Notes under the pieces: model-generated
Databases searched by the model: none
Told to the model about the DNA's origin: nothing
Seen by the model: the letters and a program-made list of their open reading frames with translations, nothing else
Program-made: the position numbers and the translations under genes
Source: Atopobiaceae bacterium
GTDB lineage: Bacteria > Actinomycetota > Coriobacteriia > Coriobacteriales > Atopobiaceae
Direction of reading: 5' to 3'
Assembly: GCA_022483015.1 (NCBI GenBank)
Contig: JAKVOB010000001.1
Span: 1,078,902 to 1,142,901 of the forward strand
DNA: 64,000 nt
Shown: positions 29,667 through 38,173 of the stretch, in pieces
How the letters are laid out: every line of letters starts with the position of its first letter
How positions within the stretch are numbered: position 1 is the first letter of the stretch

Positions 29667-30452
29667 TCAGAGACCGTTGCTCTTCTCGCCCCTTGAGTAC
29701 GCGCGCTCGATAAGCGCCGCGACGGGGCGTGGCCAGAAGCGGTCGAACATCTCTCGGTCTTCGTGTGACCTCGTATCATCCTTGATGAGGGCGGATGTGG
29801 TCGATTCCTCATGGATTCGGTGATACATGAGGAGCTGGCTCGAATAGTAGAACTCACCCTCGAGCTTTGACAGACTCTCCCAGGTATCCCAGTCAAGGTT
29901 GCTCTTCATCTGCGTTCGGAAGGGTTGGGGGCCGCAATTGGTGAGATCTAGCGTGACCGATGGGCAGCAGATTGCGGAGCCCATGGAAAGGACTCTGCGA
30001 CGGGTCCGGATATCAGAGGCGTTCTTGCCGTCAGCGAGTGGACGAAGCATGCGCCGCTTCACCTCGAGGAGATGGTTGTCGTCGATCTGCTCTCCATCCC
30101 TGAGCTCGCCATAGTTGCAGAAGAAGATGAGCGAGGAGGGCGAGCGCCCGAGCATCTCCATTGCTGTCTCCGCATAGCGCGGGAGGTAGATGTCATCCTG
30201 GTGGGCGATGGTGACGTAGTCACAGCCTGCCTGAGACACGGCGAAGTTCCAGTCCTGTCCGATGCCGTGCTCTCCCGTGTTGACGTGTACGGGGATGCCA
30301 TATGAGGAGGCGACTCCGTCGAGCCAGTCCGAGGGCGTGGACGTGGCGATGAAGACCTCACTCTCGCAGCCTTCCTGGGCCATGAGGGAGTCCAGGCACT
30401 CCTTGAGGTAGGGGCTTTGCTTGTAGGCGCAGACGGCGAACGAGTGCTTCAT
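29667..30452 (-). CDS. GT2 family glycosyltransferase
   Basis: 261 aa from the ATG at 30452 (MKHSFAVCAYKQSPYLKECLDSL). GT-A features: N-terminal VCAYKQ, the polar acceptor VNTGEHGIGQDWNFAV, and a metal-binding HQDDIYLPRY equivalent to the DXD region. A conserved WDTWESLSKLEG segment and C-terminal HRIHEESTT follow. It is likely a sugar transferase of surface polysaccharide synthesis; donor and acceptor are unknown. The start overlaps the stop of the upstream 80-aa gene in an ATGA. A longer reading from 30500 is possible but would overlap that gene by 49 bp. Confidence 0.85.
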   Translation of the reverse strand: MKHSFAVCAYKQSPYLKECLDSLMAQEGCESEVFIATSTPSDWLDGVASSYGIPVHVNTGEHGIGQDWNFAVSQAGCDYVTIAHQDDIYLPRYAETAMEMLGRSPSSLIFFCNYGELRDGEQIDDNHLLEVKRRMLRPLADGKNASDIRTRRRVLSMGSAICCPSVTLDLTNCGPQPFRTQMKSNLDWDTWESLSKLEGEFYYSSQLLMYHRIHEESTTSALIKDDTRSHEDREMFDRFWPRPVAALIERAYSRGEKSNGL

Positions 30453-30694
30453 CAGGAACGACCGACCTTTCCATAGAGAGTGAGTGCTGCTGTCGAGCAT
30501 GGATATGGGTGTCTTATGAAGGACTGGAGTACGGGCTCGACCAAGGTGTGGGCGGCTAGCGCATTCTTGATGTCTGATATGCTTTGCTCGCTATGGAACC
30601 TGTTGTAGCCGATATACGGAATGGGTTGGACGAACCTGGCGGTTTCTGCTGTGGAGGGCGACCGTTGGGCGCCTGCTGATGCCGATGCTGTCAT
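30452..30694 (-). CDS. 80-aa protein coupled by ATGA overlaps to flippase and GT2 genes
   Basis: 80-aa soluble-looking protein of no family I recognise. After a Ser/Ala-rich start (TASASAGAQRSPSTAETA) comes RFVQPIPYIGYNRFHSEQ, then a helical-looking SISDIKNALAAHTLVEPVLQ. Support is positional: the ATG overlaps the flippase TGA (ATGA at 30692-30696), AGGAAAGG lies 5 nt upstream, and its own TGA overlaps the ATG of the next glycosyltransferase in the same way. It could be a small accessory of glycan assembly or a remnant of a longer enzyme. Confidence 0.6.
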   Translation of the reverse strand: MTASASAGAQRSPSTAETARFVQPIPYIGYNRFHSEQSISDIKNALAAHTLVEPVLQSFIRHPYPCSTAALTLYGKVGRS

Positions 30695-32076
30695 CAGGAC
30701 CTTTCCTGATGAGTCTGGTCTTCTATGTCTGTCAAAGACGGTGTCATATCCGGCGCGATATCTGCATGCGACATCCTCTGAGCCTTGCGAACGTCGTGGC
30801 GCAGGAAGAGCAGTGCTGTGACCAATCCTGCCGTGACACCAGCAATGACAGTGTAGTTGATGCCGTTCATGTAGAAGACGGATTCCAAAGGCACCATGGT
30901 CATGATGACGACCACGATGGAAATCGTGGTCGAGGTGAGCATCCCCCGTAGGTCGCGACAGAGGACCAGCACGTCCGTGACGAACCAGAGTAGTGCCACG
31001 AGCGCCGTGGACATGAGCACATAGGGGAACAGGTAGGTGCATCCTGCGATGCTCTCTCCATAGACAAGCGTCAGCAATGGACTGCCGATAAGCGAGAGGA
31101 CGACAACCATGACCATGCAAGCCAGGAACATGGTCCTGGCTGTTCTCAGGAGGGTCCTCTTGAAGGCGCTCGCTCCCTCTTTCCAACGCTCGGAGAGGGG
31201 CACGAGCGCCGGGGCGTACAGATAGCGTGCAGCGGCCTGGACGAGCACGGCGGGCGTGGCCACCGCTGCATAGAGCCCGAGGGCCTCGGTCCCATAGCTG
31301 TTGGAGAACCATTGCCGGGCGACCGAGACGATGGCGCTCATGAAGAGCGTCGAGATGACGAGCGGCAGACATCCCTTGAGCAGACCCCAGGCCTCGGAGC
31401 GGCTCATATGGGGACGAAGGGATGAAATGCGTGAGGCGTGGGGGACGTCATAGACGAAGGTTACCGCCATGCAACAGACGGACATGGCAATGATGGCGAG
31501 CGAGAGGTTACCGAGGAGCACGAGACCGGCCGAGAAGGAGGCAATGAGGACGACGCCTCGTATGAACTGGGACACCCCGATGTAGTCCATACGCTGGGCG
31601 CCTTGGTCGGTCCCATACAGGACGTCGCAGAAGGCTTCGTCGGTCTTGAAGATGAGATAGACGAAGACGATGCCGATGGTGGTCGAATCCGAGGTCGTCA
31701 TGAAGGTGTAGGGGACTATGAATATTATGCCCAGGAGCAGAGTAAGGATTCGAAAGGCGACATAGGTGCCCTGGGAGTGCTCGCCATCGATGTCGGACAC
31801 CTGATAAGGACGCATGTTGTAGGTCGCGATGGGGTTGAAAAGGTTTCCTACCGTCATGGCGAAGGCGAGGAGCCCCGAGTCGTTATAGCCAGAAGAAAGG
31901 ACGACCACAAGGACCGTGGTGAGCCATAGACATCCCTGGTAGGTGAGACTTCCTATGGTATTGAAGAGCATGTTACGCTTCATCGAGAGGGGAGCGGGGC
32001 TATGGGTCGACTTCGAGATGACTAACCTCCGATGTACTGTATGACGTCCTTCTCGCTTGGATGAATCTGTATCCAT
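30694..32076 (-). CDS. Polysaccharide (Wzx-type) flippase
   Basis: About 460 aa and roughly twelve membrane helices, typical of the MOP/polysaccharide transporter superfamily that flips lipid-linked repeat units across the membrane. Visible features are the N-terminal NMLFNTIGSLTYQGCLWLTT, the Arg-containing NMRPYQVSD loop, ARQWFSNSYG and ARYLYAPALVPLSE. The start chosen is the ATG at 32076 (MDTDSSKREGRHT), with AGGAG 7 nt upstream. An ATG at 31983 is possible but lacks a good ribosome site, and the frame is open to 32136. It heads the minus-strand glycan operon. Confidence 0.88.
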   Translation of the reverse strand: MDTDSSKREGRHTVHRRLVISKSTHSPAPLSMKRNMLFNTIGSLTYQGCLWLTTVLVVVLSSGYNDSGLLAFAMTVGNLFNPIATYNMRPYQVSDIDGEHSQGTYVAFRILTLLLGIIFIVPYTFMTTSDSTTIGIVFVYLIFKTDEAFCDVLYGTDQGAQRMDYIGVSQFIRGVVLIASFSAGLVLLGNLSLAIIAMSVCCMAVTFVYDVPHASRISSLRPHMSRSEAWGLLKGCLPLVISTLFMSAIVSVARQWFSNSYGTEALGLYAAVATPAVLVQAAARYLYAPALVPLSERWKEGASAFKRTLLRTARTMFLACMVMVVVLSLIGSPLLTLVYGESIAGCTYLFPYVLMSTALVALLWFVTDVLVLCRDLRGMLTSTTISIVVVIMTMVPLESVFYMNGINYTVIAGVTAGLVTALLFLRHDVRKAQRMSHADIAPDMTPSLTDIEDQTHQERS

Positions 32077-32105
32077 ATAGTAGCTCCTGAGGTATTCGAA
32101 GTACG

Positions 32106-32134
32106 GTTCATCCCCGCTTCTCGAGGGGATGAAC
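32106..32134. promoter_or_regulatory. 10-bp dyad in the divergent glycan promoter region
   Basis: GTTCATCCCC at 32106-32115 and GGGGATGAAC at 32125-32134, perfect, with a 9-nt loop. It lies midway between the divergent flippase and membrane-protein genes (120-bp gap). It could be an operator for both or a leader hairpin. ACGGTTC occurs twice nearby (32103, 32135). Confidence 0.5.
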
Positions 32135-32196
32135 ACGGTTCGAATCGACTATCCTTGCAGGGGCCTAAGGACCATGGAATGGACGGAGCCTGTCGT

Positions 32197-34500
32197 ATGA
32201 GAATGCCTATATCGAGAATCAGCATGGGACGTAAGTTCGATTCCGCGCTCTTCTCGTTAGCTGCGTCGCTCTTCTTCTCGGTGTTCTGCGAACTCTATTT
32301 CGAGGCGCTTAGGATTTATCAGACCGGGTCTTATGACGGGCTCCTGGCTGGTACCTATTCAGCCCCTATTGTCTTGAGGACCTTGGCTCTGTTCTTACTT
32401 TGTTTCTTTGTTGGTATTGCGATTCTGGCATCTGATCGGGGACGGAGGCTGCTCTCTTTCATCTTTAGGCACCGTGTGCTCATCGGTGTCTGCATCGTTG
32501 CTGTCCTTGTTGCATTTGAGGTGAGCGGGTCGTCCATTGGCATATATTACTCAATCTATCAGGGAGAGGGCACGGGGCCGTATTTTGGCATACCCCGTTC
32601 GATTAGGTCTGACGAGTGGATTGTTACCACGTTGCTCAACGCTTCCCAGGCTGTGAATGACTACTCGCCTTTGAGCGGCCTTCTTGGGGGCGCCACAACG
32701 AATGTTTCCATTGGCTACAACCTTCCGTCTTGGAGCATCGCCAGCATCTTCCGACCTTTTCACTGGGGCTATCTGTTCCTCGGCTTTGCAAGAGGCTTGT
32801 CGTTCGTCTGGGCTGCCCGGTATATGGTGCTCTTCCTTGTGTCGTTTGACTGCGCCTTGCTCTATACCAAGGGGGACAAGTATCTGAGTGGATGTGCTGC
32901 CCTCATCCTCACGCTTTCCCCATTCATTACCTGGTGGGGCGAGGTCACGGAGGTCCTCCTGTTTGGCCAGGCGCTGGTCCTCATCCTCAACTCGCTGATA
33001 CGTGAAGACTCCGTGCTCAGGCGTGCGTTCAAGGGATGCGTCCTGGCGTGGCTCTGCGGCTGCTACATCTTCGTGCTCTATCCGGCCTGGATGGTACCTT
33101 GCTTCTACATCTTCGCCTTGATGGGCGTATGGGTCGTCATCGACTATCGTCGCGAGCTGATGGGCTCTGGAAGCGAGGGTCGTCTGTTCGTGGCGCGGAG
33201 GGACATCCCCATCGTTGTCATCCCGCTGGCGGTCGTGGCAGTGCTCATCGCCCTTGCCTTCCAATCGTCTGCTACCGAGATTGCCGCCGAGAGCGGGACC
33301 GTGTATCCCGGTGCCCGGTTCGAGACTGGCGGGGGAGGGGCCAGTCTGCTGCTGAACTATGGGCAGGGGTTGTTCTTCTCCATCGACCCCGCAAATGCAC
33401 TGCCTAACGCTTGTGAGGCGGGGGCGTTCTTCACCCTGTTCCCCTTGGGGAGCATCCTTGCCATCTGCCTGCTTGTCAAGTTGAAGGGACGGGACTTCCT
33501 CCTGGCCTCCCTACTTGCTCTCCAGGCCTTTTTTGTCGTCTTCATCTGCTTCGGGATACCTGATTGGTTGGCGAAGGTCACCCTTCTTTCCAACGTACCG
33601 GCTGCTCGCCTGGTCATCGGCACGGGGTATATCGAGGTGGTCCTGTTGCTGCGCAGCATCAGCCTGCGTGCGTGTTCGGTGCCCGCCGGCTTGCCCGAGG
33701 GCGTCGGTGGTACGCGCCCCGTTTGCCATATCAGGCAGCAGGCGGGGACACCTCGTCATCTATCTGGCGAGACCCCGGATGATGGTTGCAGGAGGGTGCC
33801 TCGGGCTCTCATCCTGCTGGTCTCCTGTGCGATCTCCCTCTGCCTCGTCCTCGTCATGAGGAACCTGTATGCGTCATACCTGAGGCTGATCTACTGCGTG
33901 CTGCTCCTTGTCATCCTTGCGGCCATGGTCTATGCGGTCCTGTCAATCGTCCTCGTGCCTGATCGATCACGGTACTACGAGAGGGCGCTCCTGATGCTGC
34001 TCGTGGCGGTCATCGTCCCGACGGGCCTCACGGTCAACCCGATACAGATCGGTGACTCGTTCCTGACCGATTCCAACATCGTCAGTGCCGTTCGGGAGGC
34101 GAACGACTCGTCTTCCGCGCAGAGCCCGCTCTGGGTCGCTGTCGACGCACATCTCTCGACCGGCAACCTCTGCACGGACGCGGGGGCGGCTACGATCAAC
34201 TGCACGAACGTCGTTCCCAACCTCGATCTCTGGCACCGAATCGACCCTTCGCATGAGTACGAGGACGTCTATAACAGGTACGCCCACATCACCGTCAGGC
34301 TCACGACCGACCCGACGTCCTTCGAGCTCGTGCAGGCAGACTCCTTCTGTCTGCATCTGAACTACGGCGACCTCAAGACCCTCGGTATCACCAACGTCAT
34401 CTCGGGGACGGCTCTTGAGGATGACCCTAGTTCCGGGGTCTCGTTCCAGGAGACCGCGCAGGTGGATGGGTATCACATCTATACCGTGAGCTATTCCTGA
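32197..34500 (+). CDS. Large polytopic membrane protein, GT-C/YfhO-like, cell-envelope glycan cluster
   Basis: 767 aa from the ATG at 32197 (GGAG 8 nt upstream; an open TTG at 32155 is less likely). About 12-13 membrane helices, with extracytoplasmic loops such as GPYFGIPRSIRSDEWIVTT, NLPSWSIASIFRPFHWG and SPFITWWGEVTEVLLFG. A soluble C-terminal region of about 140 aa ends FHLNYGDLKTLG-like. The arrangement resembles membrane GT-C or YfhO-type proteins that use lipid-linked sugars, but I cannot assign a family securely. Codon use in the first third is visibly more AT-rich than in its neighbours. It is divergent from the flippase. Confidence 0.75.
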   Translation: MRMPISRISMGRKFDSALFSLAASLFFSVFCELYFEALRIYQTGSYDGLLAGTYSAPIVLRTLALFLLCFFVGIAILASDRGRRLLSFIFRHRVLIGVCIVAVLVAFEVSGSSIGIYYSIYQGEGTGPYFGIPRSIRSDEWIVTTLLNASQAVNDYSPLSGLLGGATTNVSIGYNLPSWSIASIFRPFHWGYLFLGFARGLSFVWAARYMVLFLVSFDCALLYTKGDKYLSGCAALILTLSPFITWWGEVTEVLLFGQALVLILNSLIREDSVLRRAFKGCVLAWLCGCYIFVLYPAWMVPCFYIFALMGVWVVIDYRRELMGSGSEGRLFVARRDIPIVVIPLAVVAVLIALAFQSSATEIAAESGTVYPGARFETGGGGASLLLNYGQGLFFSIDPANALPNACEAGAFFTLFPLGSILAICLLVKLKGRDFLLASLLALQAFFVVFICFGIPDWLAKVTLLSNVPAARLVIGTGYIEVVLLLRSISLRACSVPAGLPEGVGGTRPVCHIRQQAGTPRHLSGETPDDGCRRVPRALILLVSCAISLCLVLVMRNLYASYLRLIYCVLLLVILAAMVYAVLSIVLVPDRSRYYERALLMLLVAVIVPTGLTVNPIQIGDSFLTDSNIVSAVREANDSSSAQSPLWVAVDAHLSTGNLCTDAGAATINCTNVVPNLDLWHRIDPSHEYEDVYNRYAHITVRLTTDPTSFELVQADSFCLHLNYGDLKTLGITNVISGTALEDDPSSGVSFQETAQVDGYHIYTVSYS

Positions 34501-34595
34501 TGGTTCCTGCGGCCGTACCTGTCTACAGCCTTCCTGCAGCTTTATAGGCTTCGGTAGACGGTTGGCTGCTTGCGACCTAGTGCCGTAGCCTCGAG

Positions 34596-34627
34596 AGACG
34601 CCTTGGTCCTCGTTCTCCAAGGCGTCT
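34596..34627 (+). terminator. Terminator after the large membrane protein gene
   Basis: 11-bp perfect stem AGACGCCTTGG / CCAAGGCGTCT with a 10-nt loop, followed by TCATGG. It lies between the stop at 34500 and the next gene; the rest of the 155-bp gap shows nothing else. Confidence 0.7.
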
Positions 34628-34655
34628 TCATGGTGGATGTCGAGAGGGGACTCGC

Positions 34656-35300
34656 GTGAGCAAGGCCAACAGAATCAAGCATCAGGACGATGATGGGTCG
34701 GCGGCATCGGTACCAACCGATGCGACGTCGGAGGGGAGCGACCAGGTCGCGGAGGCCTCCTCAGCGCGATCCCAGCTCAAGGGGCCGTCTGCTGGTACGG
34801 TGGCGACGGCACTCGTGGTGGTCTGCCTCCCCCTGGCCTTCTTCTGCTTCTTCGTCTGGCTCGGTGCCTATGACCTCGGGGCGTGCGTGACCGAGGCCGC
34901 CGCGCTGTGCTTCCCTGTATGCCTGGTGCTCTGGCTGGTCTCACGTCTCACGAAGGCCTCCCACGAGAGGGCCAGCGGCCTGACCGCTCGGATGGCACAC
35001 CTGCTCTATTGGGTCGCCCTCACCCTGTTCGTGGTGGGCGAGGTCATCGCCCTTGCCCAGACCGCCGCAGATGGCGCTGACATCTCGCTCGGGCTCTTCA
35101 ACGGCATCGTCTACGGGGTCGCTGCCTTGTCCGTGGTCCTGCAGGTCGTGAGCTCAATCCTGGCCAGGAGGGGCTTCTCGTCGGCCGAGGTCGCACATAA
35201 GGTCAAGACCGTGTCGCTCGTGCTCTCGATCGTCATGTGGTGGGCCCCCGCCCTCGTGGTCGCGAGCGTGGTCGGGGTCCTTGCGATGGCCGTGGCCTGA
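34656..35300 (+). CDS. Uncharacterised membrane protein
   Basis: 214 aa with a polar N-terminus (about 45 aa) and five or six hydrophobic segments (VATALVVVCLPLAFFCFFVWLG, ALCFPVCLVLWLVS, LYWVALTLFVVGEVIALAQT, FNGIVYGVAALSVVLQVVSS, VVASVVGVLAMAV). The GTG at 34656 is preceded by GAGAGGGGA. No enzyme motif is visible. It has its own terminator-flanked position between the glycan and sugar loci and converges on the esterase gene 28 bp away. Function unknown. Confidence 0.75.
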   Translation: MSKANRIKHQDDDGSAASVPTDATSEGSDQVAEASSARSQLKGPSAGTVATALVVVCLPLAFFCFFVWLGAYDLGACVTEAAALCFPVCLVLWLVSRLTKASHERASGLTARMAHLLYWVALTLFVVGEVIALAQTAADGADISLGLFNGIVYGVAALSVVLQVVSSILARRGFSSAEVAHKVKTVSLVLSIVMWWAPALVVASVVGVLAMAVA

Positions 35301-35328
35301 GCACTTGTGTCGTGCGTGCGTGTCTCGT

Positions 35329-36381
35329 TCACGCGTTCCGCATGAACGAGAGCATCTCCCGGCTCCATCCATGGGCTGACTTGCCGAAGGCGAGGCCGCA
35401 CCCATGTTCGCCCTCGGGATACAGGTGGAACAGGTGGTTGATGCCTGCGGCCTCGAGTGCCTCGTCCATGAGGGTCGAGTTCTCTGGCGGCACGCAGGAG
35501 TCATCGGCGCAGGTCCACAGATAGGTGGGCGGGAAGTCACGTCCGACCATGTGCTCCACGGAGAGGGGCCCGCGCAGGGACTCGTCGTTCCCGATGAGGC
35601 TCAGCGCGCTCTCCTCATGCTGGTGCTGGCAGAGGCTGATCACGGGATATCCCAGGCAGACCTTGTCCGGTCGCGCGCTCACGCCGGCAAGGTCCGGGTA
35701 CTGCTCGTCGGCCATGCCCGCGAAGGTGCCCACGGCGGCTGCCTCGGACGCGCAGAGGTGCCCTCCTGCCGAGAAGCCCATGGTCATGATGTCGTCGGGG
35801 TCGATCCCGTAGTCGTCGGCATGGGCGCGCACGAGACGTACCGCCTGCGCCAGGTCCGTCTGCGCCTGCGGATAGGCTGGGGCCGAGACCTGGTAGAAGA
35901 GGATGAAGGCCACATATCCGCACGCCTCCATCATCCTCAGGACCGGCGTTCCCTCTCCGCTGCAACAGACCTCGCGATAGGCACCGCCGGGGCAGACGAT
36001 GACGGCAGGCCTGCGCTCGCCCGAGGGCGTCGCATGGGGGAGGGGGGCCACCAGGAACGAGTCGATGGGGTCGCCTTCGCCATGCATGCGCGGCTCCCAG
36101 GTGGGCGCCACGTCCTTCTCCCAGAGAGGGACAGAGCGCCTGGTGCCATTCTCGGTGAGGTCGGCGATGAGGTTCGCCGCCTCGAGGAACTGCTCGACCA
36201 CCTCGAAGAACGGTATGCCCCACGGGGTCCGGCCATAGTGCTCGGCCACCCCGAGGGGCTCGTCCGCAAGCTCGGGCGGGAACATCCCCAGGAGGTCTCC
36301 CGAGAAGAAGGTCGGCAGATGCCTCCTGATTCCCGGATGGCCCATGACCTCGTTCATCGAGTGGTAGGTGGTGAATCGCAT
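35329..36381 (-). CDS. Alpha/beta-hydrolase esterase (carbohydrate acetyl-esterase-like)
   Basis: 350 aa. A roughly 110-aa N-terminal extension precedes an alpha/beta-hydrolase core: oxyanion-site strand VIVCPGGAYREV, nucleophile elbow MGFSAGGHLCAS, acid in TCADDSCVPPENS, and histidine in EGEHGCG. No signal peptide, so it should act in the cytoplasm. Spacing is 9 bp after the GH29 gene, whose stop overlaps the AGGAG of this start (GGAATAGGAG), so they form one operon. Members of this BD-FAE/Axe-like group remove acetyl or acyl groups from plant glycans. An acetyl-xyloglucan-oligosaccharide substrate is inference from context. Confidence 0.85.
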   Translation of the reverse strand: MRFTTYHSMNEVMGHPGIRRHLPTFFSGDLLGMFPPELADEPLGVAEHYGRTPWGIPFFEVVEQFLEAANLIADLTENGTRRSVPLWEKDVAPTWEPRMHGEGDPIDSFLVAPLPHATPSGERRPAVIVCPGGAYREVCCSGEGTPVLRMMEACGYVAFILFYQVSAPAYPQAQTDLAQAVRLVRAHADDYGIDPDDIMTMGFSAGGHLCASEAAAVGTFAGMADEQYPDLAGVSARPDKVCLGYPVISLCQHQHEESALSLIGNDESLRGPLSVEHMVGRDFPPTYLWTCADDSCVPPENSTLMDEALEAAGINHLFHLYPEGEHGCGLAFGKSAHGWSREMLSFMRNA

Positions 36382-36390
36382 CGTGCGCTC

Positions 36391-37866
36391 CTATTCCATG
36401 CGGACCTTGATGACGACGGGCGCGTCGCCTGCCATGCTCCTGGCTGAGACGTGGAGCCCCTCGGCGTCGGTCGACCAACATGGCCGACCCTCCCAGCCCA
36501 GTATGCTCACGTTCCGTATCAGCCCATGGAACAGGGGCAGGTCCTGGTCGGGGGAGTCCGCAAGGGAGCGGACGGTCACCTCTCCGTCCTGGGGCCAGCG
36601 CATCACGAAGGCGTAGACGGAGTCGCCCTGTACGGTGAACCGTATGTCCTGGGCCGTGTAGGGCAGCTCCATGCTGTCCGAGAACTGGCCCTGCCCCACC
36701 CTCGTGGGGCCCTCCTGTGACACGCGCCAGGGCTTGCTCCCATAGATGGCCTCGCCGTTCGCGGCGAGCCAGTCGCCGACAGCCAGGAGGATGTCCCGGT
36801 CCTCGTCAGCGATGCTCCCGTCACCCTTGGGACCCACGTTCAGGAGCAGGTTGCCATTCTTGCTGACCGTCTCGACGAGGGCGCAGATGATCTGGCGCGC
36901 CGACTTGTACTCCAGCGTGTCCGTGTAGCACCAGGAGTTGTTGGCGATGGCGGTGTCGGTCTGCCAGCAGAAGGGCTGGGCGGCATCGAAGCCGCCGCGT
37001 TCCATCTCGACGATGCCCGTGCCGAACGCCAAGGCGTCGTGCTTGTAGCAGATGCCGACCTCGCGTCCCCACCCGGCCGCGCGGTTGTAGTAGTACGCTG
37101 CCATGGTCTTGAGCGCCGGCCTGAAGGCCTCGTGCTGGATCCACCAGTCGAAGTAGAGCAGCGACGGCTTGTAACGGTCGATGAGCTCGCAGGTCCTCAG
37201 CAGCCAGTCGTCGATGAACTCCTCGGTGGGATAGGGTTTGCTTCGGAGGTCCTGCTCGTCGGCCTCGGGCATGGCCGGCCAGTAGAGGTCCCCACGCCTG
37301 AGCGGCTCGGCCACGTCGCTCGCGAACTCCCTCCCATGGCCCATGAAGAACCAATGCTCGGCCCGGTGCGAGGAGGTTCCGAAGGCCATGCCCTCCCTCT
37401 CGATGGCCTCCTTGAGCTCGCCGAGCACATCCCGGTGCGGGCCCATCTCGGCGGCGTTCCAACGTGAGAGGTCGCTCGCGTACATCTGGAAGCCGTCATG
37501 GTGCTCGGCCACGGGCACGACATAGCGCGCGCCGGCGCGGCGGAACAGGTCGGCCCAGGCTTCGGGGTCGAAGGCCTCGGCGTGGAATCGGCCGACGAGG
37601 TCCTTGTAGCCGAAGGTCGCCTGGTCGCCAAAGGTCCTGCGATGCCAAGCGCATTCCTCCTTGTCCTGGATGTACATGTTGCGTGGGTACCACTCGTTGG
37701 CGTGCGCCGCCACGCTGTAGACGCCCCAGTGGACGAAGATGCCGAAACGCGCCTCGACGAACCAGCGGGGAGGCTGCCATGAGAACAACGAGGCCCAGTC
37801 GGGCGCGTATGGTCCGGCGGTTGTCGTCGCCCTGATCTGCTCCAGCCGTTCCTGCTCGCGGTCCAT
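36391..37866 (-). CDS. GH29 alpha-L-fucosidase
   Basis: 491 aa without signal peptide, so intracellular. GH29 hallmarks: RFGIFVHWGVYSVAAHANEW, the HHDGFQMYASDLSRWNA block, SSHRAEHW, and the nucleophile strand PSLLYFDWW (its Asp corresponds to the family nucleophile). SKNGNLLLNVGPKGDGSI and the C-terminal beta-sandwich start (AIYGSKPWRV) also fit. It releases terminal alpha-linked L-fucose from oligosaccharides. It is the first gene of the minus-strand operon with the esterase and divergent from lacI. The 307-bp gap between them holds several dyads, including one shared with the kinase operon. Linkage preference cannot be told. Confidence 0.92.
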   Translation of the reverse strand: MDREQERLEQIRATTTAGPYAPDWASLFSWQPPRWFVEARFGIFVHWGVYSVAAHANEWYPRNMYIQDKEECAWHRRTFGDQATFGYKDLVGRFHAEAFDPEAWADLFRRAGARYVVPVAEHHDGFQMYASDLSRWNAAEMGPHRDVLGELKEAIEREGMAFGTSSHRAEHWFFMGHGREFASDVAEPLRRGDLYWPAMPEADEQDLRSKPYPTEEFIDDWLLRTCELIDRYKPSLLYFDWWIQHEAFRPALKTMAAYYYNRAAGWGREVGICYKHDALAFGTGIVEMERGGFDAAQPFCWQTDTAIANNSWCYTDTLEYKSARQIICALVETVSKNGNLLLNVGPKGDGSIADEDRDILLAVGDWLAANGEAIYGSKPWRVSQEGPTRVGQGQFSDSMELPYTAQDIRFTVQGDSVYAFVMRWPQDGEVTVRSLADSPDQDLPLFHGLIRNVSILGWEGRPCWSTDAEGLHVSARSMAGDAPVVIKVRME

Positions 37867-37947
37867 GGTCGGGCATGCCCCCTCGGGGTCTGGTCGGGAA
37901 TCGTCGCTTTTCGCATTGACACTCTAGGGCAGGGCAGCCCGAGCGGT

Positions 37948-37964
37948 GCGAACGGACCGTTCGC
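37948..37964. promoter_or_regulatory. 17-bp palindrome upstream of the fucosidase gene
   Basis: GCGAACGG-A-CCGTTCGC, perfect 8-bp arms. The half-site CCGTTCGC recurs at 38042-38049. It is a candidate operator for the divergent LacI-type regulator. Confidence 0.5.
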
Positions 37965-37977
37965 CGATACGCAGATA

Positions 37978-37990
37978 ACTTTGCAAAAGT
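37978..37990. promoter_or_regulatory. ACTTT-N3-AAAGT operator candidate (fucosidase side)
   Basis: ACTTTGCAAAAGT. It adjoins a minus-strand TTGACC (37996-37991), which could be the -35 of the fucosidase promoter. The same 13-bp dyad occurs in the kinase promoter at 59314-59326. Confidence 0.55.
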
Positions 37991-38025
37991 GGTCAATGAG
38001 CGAATCTGAATGCTTCTGAGCTGCT

Positions 38026-38041
38026 GTGATTCAAGAATCAC
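38026..38041. promoter_or_regulatory. 7-bp dyad in lacI/GH29 intergenic region
   Basis: GTGATTC-AA-GAATCAC, perfect arms. It lies roughly midway between the two divergent genes, next to a CCGTTCGC half-site. Confidence 0.4.
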
Positions 38042-38097
38042 CGTTCGCTCTCTACCAAGAGACGGCTCTTTCCGTCTACCGTTCACCGCCGATTCGC

Positions 38098-38134
38098 TTG
38101 ACCCCTAATCCACTCTTCCTTACTTTTACAAATG
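38098..38134 (+). promoter_or_regulatory. Predicted lacI promoter with overlapping degenerate operator
   Basis: TTGACC (38098-38103), 17 bp, TACTTT (38121-38126). The -10 box overlaps ACTTTTACAAATG (38122-38134), a degenerate form of the ACTTT-N3-AAAGT dyad. The leader is about 40 nt before the ATG at 38174. Confidence 0.4.
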
Positions 38135-38173
38135 GATTTACGAAACCGATTAACTTAACGGGCGGAAGGTGCG

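Noticed and set aside
30695-31372. Minus-strand extension of the 80-aa frame upstream into the flippase
   Set aside because: It overlaps the flippase in another frame and translates to Arg/His-rich low-complexity sequence; only the part after the ATG at 30694 has support.
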